A stretch of DNA of 64,000 bases from Amycolatopsis sp. CA-230715 (GTDB lineage Bacteria > Actinomycetota > Actinomycetes > Mycobacteriales > Pseudonocardiaceae), in the NCBI RefSeq assembly GCF_018736145.1, contig NZ_CP059997.1, positions 3,471,501-3,535,500 on the forward strand, read 5' to 3'. This document shows, piece after piece, positions 58,116 through 64,000 of this stretch. The position numbers and the translations under genes were made by a program. Each line of letters opens with the position of its first letter. Positions within the stretch are counted from its first letter, which is position 1. Under the pieces are notes generated by a model. The model saw only the letters and a list, made by a program, of their open reading frames with translations. It had not been told where the DNA came from and made no database searches.

Positions 58116-59650
58116 GTGACCGGGCGGAAACCCACTCGCTCCGCGTCGGCGGCGGTGCGGAACCACACCTCCGCGACCATGCGCGGGAACTGCGGCGACT
58201 CCTCCGAGCAGTACCGCAGCGCGGTCACGCTGGCCTTCACGGTGAACTCGTCGGACGGGCGGCCGCCACCAGGCTTCGGCATGGCGGAACCGGGGCCGAA
58301 CGGGCCGGGCGGCACGCTGCTGCCGCCGTGCTCGCGCGCGGGCGGCACCTGCTCCGCCGCGGGCGCCGGGGCGTGCTGGTTCGGGGGCACCGCGGGTTCG
58401 AACAGCGATCCGCTGTGGCCGCCGCCCTCGGGTTCGCGCCGTTCGATCGGCCGCATCGAGGGCTGGATCGGGCGCGGCGGGTCGAAACCGCCCGGCGGTG
58501 ACTGACGCGGTTGCCGCTTCGGCAGCACCTGTGTCATTTCGGCAGCCGACTCGTCGGGCACGCCGTCGGACTCGCTGCCGTCCTCGTCCTGCTCGGCTTC
58601 CGGACCGGCGCTGAACGCGTACGCGGGCGGTTCTTCGTCCTGCGACGCTGGCTGGAACAACGAGTTCGGCTGCGGCTTGACGTGCGGTTCGAAAACCGAG
58701 GAACCGGCAGGGGTTGCTTCTTCTTCATCGGGGAAATCCGAGTAGCTCGAGTCTGCTTCGGACTCCGGCTGCGCGGCGAGCGGCGAGTCGAGCACCGAGG
58801 TCGGTTCGGATTCGGCGAACAGCGCGCCAGGCTCGGCGGAACCACTTTCTCCTTGGTGCGCCTCGGAAACCGGTTCAGCGCCGACCTCTTCTTCGTGGTC
58901 GTAGTCCACTGAGGACGACTGGAACACCGAGGTCTCCTCGGCCGATCCGTACGACGAAGGCTCATCATCCACGGTGGACGACGAGATCGACTGGAAGATC
59001 GAAGTCTCTTCGGCCGATCCGGTGTCCTTTTCGGACTCCAGCCGGTAGCTCGATGGCTCCTCGTGCTCCACGCGCTCGAACGCCGCGTCGTCGGCGGCGT
59101 TGAAGTCGAACCGCACTCGCTCCGGCTGCTCCGGCTCCAGCACCGAGCCGACCCCACTGGTGCGGGCGGTCGGCCCCTCGGGCGGGTCCTCGGCGAACAG
59201 CGCGTGCCCCGCGGGCTCGGGCGCGGACTCGCGGTCCGCGGGGAGGTCGCGGTCGAACCACTCGGGTTCGTCGGCGACCGGCTCGGGTGCGGCCGGCTCG
59301 GGCGACGGGAACGGCTCGGCGGCCGCCGGTTCGAACGTCCTGGTCGGCGGCGGCTCCGCACCCCGGCCCTGGTTCGCCGCCGCGAACGCCTCATCGACGT
59401 CCTCGTCCGCTTCGGGACCCGGGTTCGAGAAGGCACCCGCCGCGCCGACGGCCCCCGCGGCCCCGACCGCGCCGACCGCCACCGTCGCCGGGAAGGCGCT
59501 CTGCTTGGGTCGCGCGGTCTCTTCGGCCAGTCTCCGTTCGAGCTCCCTGTTGCGCTTCTGCACCGGCCTGGTCAGGAAGACCCAGGACAGCAGGGCTCCC
59601 ACCACGAACGCCAGCGCACTCCACAACCAGACCTGCTGGAAAAGGGACAT
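58112..59650 (-). CDS. membrane-anchored acidic protein with C-terminal sunset-like domain
   Basis: 512 residues. One N-terminal membrane helix (WLWSALAFVVGALLSWVFLT) is followed by a basic stretch, then a long acidic Ser/Glu/Pro-rich, probably disordered region. Its short repeats of the form (S/A)(I/V/L)F(Q/E/A) (ALFAED, SIFQSI, SVFQSS, ALFAES, SVFEPH, SLFQPA, SLFEPA) occur seven times. The C-terminal ~45 residues (FTVKASVTALRYCSEESPQFPRMVAEVWFRTAADAERVGFRPV) match the sunset-domain pattern of ArfC-like accessory proteins. It may be an envelope scaffold that presents repeated binding motifs; partners are unknown. Confidence 0.75.
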   Translation of the reverse strand: MSLFQQVWLWSALAFVVGALLSWVFLTRPVQKRNRELERRLAEETARPKQSAFPATVAVGAVGAAGAVGAAGAFSNPGPEADEDVDEAFAAANQGRGAEPPPTRTFEPAAAEPFPSPEPAAPEPVADEPEWFDRDLPADRESAPEPAGHALFAEDPPEGPTARTSGVGSVLEPEQPERVRFDFNAADDAAFERVEHEEPSSYRLESEKDTGSAEETSIFQSISSSTVDDEPSSYGSAEETSVFQSSSVDYDHEEEVGAEPVSEAHQGESGSAEPGALFAESEPTSVLDSPLAAQPESEADSSYSDFPDEEEATPAGSSVFEPHVKPQPNSLFQPASQDEEPPAYAFSAGPEAEQDEDGSESDGVPDESAAEMTQVLPKRQPRQSPPGGFDPPRPIQPSMRPIERREPEGGGHSGSLFEPAVPPNQHAPAPAAEQVPPAREHGGSSVPPGPFGPGSAMPKPGGGRPSDEFTVKASVTALRYCSEESPQFPRMVAEVWFRTAADAERVGFRPVT

Positions 59651-59742
59651 CTCGCGCGGTCACTTCCTTCCTGCCGCCACCGAGCGGCGCCACTGTCAGT
59701 GACGACTCGGCGACCCACCCATGACGCGAGGTCGGGCCCGCT

Positions 59743-60762
59743 TCAGCGCGTCCGCTCCACCAGGTAGTCGGCAACGGACTCACAGGCGTCGCGTGCCGGG
59801 GAGGCGGGCAGTGCCGCCAGCTCGGCCCTCGCGCGACGAGCGTAGTCGGAAAGGGTGGCCCTTGCGCGCTCGAGTCCGGAAGAGACCCGGAGCAATTCCA
59901 GCGCCTCGGTGACGAGATCGTCCTCGGCGATCGGGCCGGAGAGCAGTTCGACGAGCCTCGGATCGGTGCCGTCGTCGGCGAGCGCGTACAGCATCGGCAG
60001 CGTTTTGACGCCTTCTCGCAGGTCAGTGCCCTGCGACTTGCCCGATTCCGCAGACGGCGAGGCGATGTCGATGACGTCGTCGGAGATCTGGAACGCGGTG
60101 CCGATGATCTCGCCGAACCGGCACAGCGCCTCGATGTGCTCGGGCTCCGCGCTCGACAGCATGCCGCCGAACCGGCCAGAGGTGGCGATCAGCGAACCGG
60201 TCTTCTGCGCGATCACGGTCAGGTAGTGGGCGACGGGGTCCTCCCCCTCGACGGGCCCGACCGTCTCGCGCATCTGGCCGGTGACCAGTTCGCCGAAGGT
60301 TTCGGCGATGATGCGGGCCGCGTCCGTGCCGAGGTCGGCGACGAGCCGCGAGGCGTGCGCGAACAGGAAGTCGCCGGTGAGGATCGCGACGGTGTTGTCC
60401 CAGCGCGCGTTGACGCTCTGCGCGCCGCGCCGCATGGTGGCCTCGTCCATCACGTCGTCGTGGTACAGCGTCGCGAGGTGCACCAGCTCGACCGCGGCGG
60501 CCGCGGTGACCACGTCGCGGGAGTTCTCCTTGCCGAACTGGCCCGCGAGCAGCGTGAACAGCGGGCGAAAACGCTTGCCCCCGGCCTCGACCAGGTGGAT
60601 CGCCGCCTCGTGCACGGCCTTCACGTCGCTGCGCACGGTCTCCCGCAGGAGTCGTTCGACGTCGGCGAGGCCGTCGGCGAGCGAACGCAACAGCGGTTCG
60701 TCGGCGATGCGGAGGCCGACGCTCTTGCGCAGGTCCTCGATGGCGCCACCCTGGACTGACAC
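59743..60762 (-). CDS. long-chain polyprenyl diphosphate synthase
   Basis: 339 residues from GTG 60762, preceded by GGGCGGGAG. The first and second aspartate-rich motifs are LYHDDVMDEATMRRG (DD at 102-103) and FQISDDVIDI (DD at 228-229), with GGKRFRP for substrate binding. It condenses isopentenyl units, probably for the menaquinone side chain (GrcC/IspB group). The longer frame starting at 60879 is disfavoured. Neighbouring genes are not menaquinone enzymes, so chain use is inferred. Confidence 0.92.
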   Translation of the reverse strand: MSVQGGAIEDLRKSVGLRIADEPLLRSLADGLADVERLLRETVRSDVKAVHEAAIHLVEAGGKRFRPLFTLLAGQFGKENSRDVVTAAAAVELVHLATLYHDDVMDEATMRRGAQSVNARWDNTVAILTGDFLFAHASRLVADLGTDAARIIAETFGELVTGQMRETVGPVEGEDPVAHYLTVIAQKTGSLIATSGRFGGMLSSAEPEHIEALCRFGEIIGTAFQISDDVIDIASPSAESGKSQGTDLREGVKTLPMLYALADDGTDPRLVELLSGPIAEDDLVTEALELLRVSSGLERARATLSDYARRARAELAALPASPARDACESVADYLVERTR

Positions 60763-60940
60763 GTCGGCTCCCGCCCTCTCAAGCCCGGTACACGGTCTGC
60801 CGCCAGAGTAATGGCAACCTCCGCGCGGGCTCTCCCCCGCTGGTCTCGGGTGCGGGTGACGAACACGACAGATCAGCACTTCTCACCCAGCGAGTGGGGC
60901 CCGTGACGGTCAGTCAGGGTGGCGTATCGGGAAAATCCAC

Positions 60941-61933
60941 TCAGCCGAGGAAGCGCTCCAGCTCGTCGGTGACGAACCGCGGGTTCTCCTCGACGAGCCA
61001 GTGCCCCGCCTTCGGCACGTCCGCCGCCCGCACGATGTCGGTCAGGCGCGGGGACACGGTCGCCCTGATCGCGTCGAGCTGGCCCTGCGCGGTCAAGAGC
61101 AACGTCGGCACGCGAACCGGTGCCGCCGCCACGGTGTCGCTGACGTCCTTGTCGAGCGCGCGGTAGAGGCCAAAGCCGCCGGAGAGGGCCTCGGGCCGTT
61201 CGTAGGTCCGCGCGTATTCGCTGACTTCGGCGTCGGTGAACGGGGAGCGCTCCGAGGTGCCGCCGAACGCGGTGCCACCGAAGGAAACCTGCGGGTAGAA
61301 CAGCGACAGGTATTCGCGGACGTCGTCGCCGACCACCGCCTCGGGAACCCGGCGCTGGGAGTGGAAGGCGATGTGCCAGCTCAGCGAGCGGTAGGTGCGC
61401 GCGTCGATCGTGGGCCCGGGGAGCGGCAGGTCGAAGTAGCTGAGGCGCGCGGTGTCCGCGGGGAACTGGGCGGCGTACTGGAACGCCACCGCGGCGCCGA
61501 AATCGTGCCCGACGACGCGAGCGTCGCGCACGCCGAGCCGGTCGGCGATCAGGGTGTGCACGTACCGCGCCAGGGTGGCCTTGTCGTAGCCGGTCGGCGA
61601 ACCGGTGCTGTCGCCGAGCCCTGGCAGGTCGATCGCGTAGACGGTGTGGTGCTCGGCGAGCGCGGGCATGATCGGCCACCAGCCGTACCAGGTCTGCGGC
61701 CAGCCGTGGATCAACACCACCGGGGTGCCGCTGCCGCCCTTCACGTAGTGCATCCGGACACCGTCCACATCGGAGAACTCGTGGCGGAAGGTGTTGGTGA
61801 ACCTCGGATCGGCGTGGGTGGCGGCGGCGTAGGCGGGGACCTCGTCGGCAGCGGGTGCGGAGCAGGCCGCGGTGCCGGTGACGAGAACGAGGGCGAGCAG
61901 GGCGGCGACCGCCCGCCGCGATGCGGTGATCAT
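60941..61933 (-). CDS. epoxide hydrolase-like alpha/beta hydrolase lipoprotein
   Basis: 330 residues. A lipoprotein signal (AALLALVLVTGTAACSAPA, lipobox TAAC with C24) anchors an alpha/beta hydrolase outside the membrane. HGWP (76-79) supplies the oxyanion hole, and the nucleophile in VVGHDFGAAVA is Asp144 rather than Ser, as in epoxide hydrolases and haloalkane dehalogenases; the His is in AGHWLVEENP (H311). The substrate is an extracytoplasmic epoxide or halide, unknown. A surface-exposed epoxide hydrolase is unusual. It shares direction with the DinB gene 32 bp upstream. Confidence 0.85.
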   Translation of the reverse strand: MITASRRAVAALLALVLVTGTAACSAPAADEVPAYAAATHADPRFTNTFRHEFSDVDGVRMHYVKGGSGTPVVLIHGWPQTWYGWWPIMPALAEHHTVYAIDLPGLGDSTGSPTGYDKATLARYVHTLIADRLGVRDARVVGHDFGAAVAFQYAAQFPADTARLSYFDLPLPGPTIDARTYRSLSWHIAFHSQRRVPEAVVGDDVREYLSLFYPQVSFGGTAFGGTSERSPFTDAEVSEYARTYERPEALSGGFGLYRALDKDVSDTVAAAPVRVPTLLLTAQGQLDAIRATVSPRLTDIVRAADVPKAGHWLVEENPRFVTDELERFLG

Positions 61934-61965
61934 GGTTTTTCCGTTCTGTACAAGGAAAATCGGCG

Positions 61966-62451
61966 TCAGCGCCCGATGGCGCCGTCGATCAGTTCGCGGA
62001 GGATGTCCGCGTGACCGGCGTGGCGGCCGGTTTCTTCGATCAGGTGGGTGAGCGCCCAGCGGACGCTCGGGGCGGCGCGTCCCGGCCGCGGCACGGGCGC
62101 GCCGAGATCGGTGCAGCCGTCGAGCACTTCGTTGGCGCGCTCGACCGCTTCCCGGTAGCGGGCGACGACCTCGGCCACGCTGTCCGACGGCGCGGCGTGG
62201 AAGGTCGCCTGCCAGTTCGCGACCTCGTCCCCGAGGAACGTCGCGCGCTCGACGAAGGTCAGGTGGGTGAGCAGGCCGAGCAGGTTCGTGCCCGAAGGCA
62301 CGCCCGCCGTGCGGACCCCTGGTTCGGGCGCGCCGTCGACCTTCGCGGCGATCGAGGTGCGGAGGTAGTCGAGAAAACCGCGCAGGACTTCGGTTTCGCT
62401 GCTCCCGGTCCGGGGCGGCGGGGTGTCGCGGCGGCGGGTCTTGGTCGGCAT
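61966..62451 (-). CDS. DinB/DUF664-family protein
   Basis: 161 residues. A four-helix DinB-like fold, with metal-ligand positions in LTHLTFVERATFLGD and LTHLIEETGRHAGHADILRELIDG (the HxxxH-type His residues), is shared with mycothiol-dependent maleylpyruvate isomerase-like enzymes. Actinobacterial DinB-like proteins often use mycothiol or bacillithiol. The reaction is unknown. It sits 11 bp from the methyltransferase gene on the same strand, so they are likely co-transcribed. Confidence 0.8.
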   Translation of the reverse strand: MPTKTRRRDTPPPRTGSSETEVLRGFLDYLRTSIAAKVDGAPEPGVRTAGVPSGTNLLGLLTHLTFVERATFLGDEVANWQATFHAAPSDSVAEVVARYREAVERANEVLDGCTDLGAPVPRPGRAAPSVRWALTHLIEETGRHAGHADILRELIDGAIGR

Positions 62452-62462
62452 CGGCGGTCTCC

Positions 62463-63083
62463 TCAGGCGGTGCGGCGGACGAGCAGGACGTGATCGGTGA
62501 CCTCGGCGGTGCGCCCGCTAGGGCCGGTGGCGATCCGGCGGGGCGCGTCGGCCCGGTCGACCGTCCACAGTGCTGGGTCGAGTGCGACGCCCTCGGCGAT
62601 CTCGTGCGGGGTCGGGTACCGGACGTCGGCGCCGGAGTTCCACGACCACGGCGCGGTCGAACCGTGATCGACGACCAGCAGCAGCCCGCCGGGCCGCAAC
62701 GCGTGCGCGGCCGCGCGCAGGACCTTCGCCCGGTCAAGGTCGAACGAGGTGTGGAAGTAGCAGGCGCACACCAGGTCGAACCGACCGTCCGGAAAGGACT
62801 CGTTCAGGTCGTGCCGCTCGGCGGTGACAGCCAGGCCACGCGACCGGGCCAGCTCGGCGAGCCGTTCGACCGCGACGGCCGAGATGTCGACGGCGGTGAC
62901 GCGCCACCCGCGGCGGGCGAGCCACAGCGCGTCGCCGCCGTCGCCGCAGCCGAGGTCCAGCACGTCGCCGGGCGGCAGGCTCGCGACCGTTTCGGTGAGG
63001 CGGTCGTTCGGTCGCGGATCGGTGGCCGCGGGACGCGCCGAGTACACGCCGTCCCAGAACGCGACCGCATCCGTGCTGTTCAT
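62463..63083 (-). CDS. class I SAM-dependent methyltransferase (thiopurine/tellurite-resistance-like)
   Basis: 206 residues from ATG 63083, preceded by AAGGAG. WDGVYSARPAATDPRPNDRL then VLDLGCGDGGDALWLARRGWRVTAVDIS (42-69) is the Methyltransf_25/TehB-like pattern; RFDLVCACYFHTSFD follows. It probably methylates a small molecule. The longer frame from 63290 runs against the XRE-cupin gene and is rejected. It is divergent from that regulator, which may control it. Confidence 0.85.
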   Translation of the reverse strand: MNSTDAVAFWDGVYSARPAATDPRPNDRLTETVASLPPGDVLDLGCGDGGDALWLARRGWRVTAVDISAVAVERLAELARSRGLAVTAERHDLNESFPDGRFDLVCACYFHTSFDLDRAKVLRAAAHALRPGGLLLVVDHGSTAPWSWNSGADVRYPTPHEIAEGVALDPALWTVDRADAPRRIATGPSGRTAEVTDHVLLVRRTA

Positions 63084-63171
63084 CGGGGCTCCTTGTGATC
63101 GGGATGCGCCCAGTCTCGCCAGCCCTGCCTCGGTTTGGCACGGAATCTTGCGGTTATGGCAAGCTGGTCGC

Positions 63172-63750
63172 GTGGACCCCGAAACGGAAGAGCTGCTCGG
63201 CGTCGTGGGACCGCGGCTGCGCGCGCTGCGCCGGGATCGCGGCGTCACCCTCGCCGATCTCGCGGCGACGACCGGGGTTTCGGAGAGCACGCTGTCCCGG
63301 CTGGAAAGCGGTCAGCGCAGGGCGACGCTGGAACTGCTGCTGCCGCTGGCCCGCACCTACGGCGTCCCGCTGGACGATCTCGTCGGCGCGCCGCGCACCG
63401 GCGACCCGCGGATCCACCTCAAGCCGATCCGGAAGTTCGGCATGGTCTTCATCCCGCTGTCCAAGCGGCCGGGCGGCACGCAGGCGTTCAAGATGATCAT
63501 CCCCGCGCGGCCGGAACCCCTCGAACCGACGCCGCAGACCCACGAAGGCCTCGAATGGCTGTACGTGCTCAACGGGAAGCTGCGGCTGGTGGTCGGCGAG
63601 CGCGACCTGGTCCTGCCGCCCGGCGAGGCCGCCGAATTCGACACGTCGCTGCCGCACTGGCTGGGCAGCGCTGACGGCGGCGCGGTCGAACTGCTGATCC
63701 TATTCGGCCTGCAAGGCGTGAAGTCCCACGTCCGCGCCCCGGCCGACTGA
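63172..63750 (+). CDS. XRE-family regulator with cupin domain
   Basis: 192 residues from GTG 63172. A helix-turn-helix (about 12-66: LRALRRDRGVTLADLAATTGVSESTLSRLESGQRRATLELL) is followed by a cupin_2 domain (about 120-185: HEGLEWLYVLNGKLRLVVGERDLVLPPGEAAEFDTSLPHWLG). Cupin-XRE proteins sense small ligands. The divergent methyltransferase is the likely target. No clear SD precedes the GTG, but it is the only start in frame at the promoter-proximal edge. Confidence 0.87.
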   Translation: MDPETEELLGVVGPRLRALRRDRGVTLADLAATTGVSESTLSRLESGQRRATLELLLPLARTYGVPLDDLVGAPRTGDPRIHLKPIRKFGMVFIPLSKRPGGTQAFKMIIPARPEPLEPTPQTHEGLEWLYVLNGKLRLVVGERDLVLPPGEAAEFDTSLPHWLGSADGGAVELLILFGLQGVKSHVRAPAD

Positions 63751-63825
63751 CCCCGCTCCCCTTGCGCGCCACGCGAATTCCGCTCTACGTAAGGGCTTCT
63801 GCCGCCTCGGCGGGGATCTCGTGAT

Positions 63826-64000
63826 GCCCCGAAAGTGGCTTTCGGGGACTTGAGCGCCCCGAAGGCCACCTTCGGGGCACGAGCGTCGCGGCGGTCGAAT
63901 GCGCGAGGGGTGGATTCGCGGCGTCTAGTGCCCCGAAAGCCACCTTCGGGGGCATGCGCAGCCCTGCCCGCATACCCGGCGAGGGCCGAGAAAGTGGCGC
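63826..64000 (+). repeat. four-palindrome repeat element, forward, cut by the window end
   Basis: Palindromes lie at 63826-63848, 63856-63878 and 63930-63953, spaced 30 and 74 bp. The fourth would be expected at about 64004. The 51-bp second spacer carries GCGAGGGGTGGATTCGCGGC, and the third spacer ends GAGAAAGTGGCGC at the last base, matching 10972-11096 and 12807-12931. The third palindrome has one extra G. Confidence 0.85.

Noticed and set aside
1..64000. tRNA, rRNA or prophage genes
   Set aside because: No cloverleaf arms with a T-loop core, no rRNA-like conserved stretches and no phage structural genes were recognised on reading both strands.

Overview
The window is high-GC DNA with strong third-position GC bias and many 4-bp ATGA/GTGA gene overlaps. 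It carries families typical of mycelial actinomycetes: XRE/DUF5753-DUF397 pairs, a BtrH-like protein, a sunset-domain protein, DUF222-HNH nucleases, YVTN propellers and KorAB. A Pseudonocardiaceae genome, probably Amycolatopsis-like, fits best; this is inference from gene content and repeats, not a database match. I saw no rRNA, tRNA, prophage or CRISPR locus.

Layout. 1-2.7 kb: a truncated GntR/FCD regulator, two SAM methyltransferases (one resembling dTDP-aminosugar N,N-dimethyltransferases) and a CYTH protein. 2.7-6.7 kb: a divergent pair of secreted glycosidases (GH84 beta-N-acetylglucosaminidase and a sialidase-like protein) sharing a promoter with a DasR (dre)-like operator. 6.8-11 kb: rmlA, htpX, a secreted YVTN propeller and an anchored hypothetical. 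11.3-12.7 kb: an IS481-family element between two inverted copies of a palindromic repeat element. 13-14.2 kb: a BtrH-like protein. 14.3-24.8 kb: nucleotide-sugar modification genes (MocA/WlbA-like dehydrogenase, epimerase, two DegT aminotransferases, a NeuD-like and a WlbB-like acyltransferase) enclosing a 1610-residue secreted protein with an N,N-dimethylformamidase-like domain and four DUF4082 modules. 24.8-28.6 kb: an accessory block (VOC, pentapeptide repeat, XRE-DUF397, HNH). 29-39.3 kb: leftward exopolysaccharide genes (DUF4082 glycosidase-like protein, Wzy, Wzz, methyltransferase, three glycosyltransferases, Wzx flippase, DUF6492 protein). 39.9-46.7 kb: MFS transporter, two propeller proteins, WecG/TagA transferase and a GT2-GT4 fusion. 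46.8-64 kb: GH75 chitosanase, VWA protein, ddaH/Lrp, enoyl-CoA hydratase, korAB, SUMF1-like protein, RidA/WYL pair, AraC regulator, sunset-domain protein, polyprenyl diphosphate synthase, epoxide hydrolase, DinB, methyltransferase and XRE-cupin.

How the genes work together. From 14 to 46.7 kb the genes form most of a Wzx/Wzy-type surface polysaccharide locus: modified aminosugar supply, glycosyltransferases, flippase, polymerase, chain-length regulator and secreted DUF4082 proteins that may bind or process the product. The initiating phosphoglycosyl transferase, a UDP-sugar 6-dehydrogenase and a Wza/kinase were not found here. Both leftward exopolysaccharide transcription units have a (T/C)GTAAC-N16-CGATTC element at the expected promoter position, resembling sigma-BldN/ECF promoters as I recall them.

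The most unusual non-coding feature is a 23-bp palindrome family organised into a four-palindrome element with spacing 30-74-74 bp. Full copies lie at 10.9-11.1 kb (reverse) and 12.75-12.95 kb (forward), a copy is cut by the window end at 63.8-64 kb, and partial copies lie at 7.7 and 39.5-39.8 kb.
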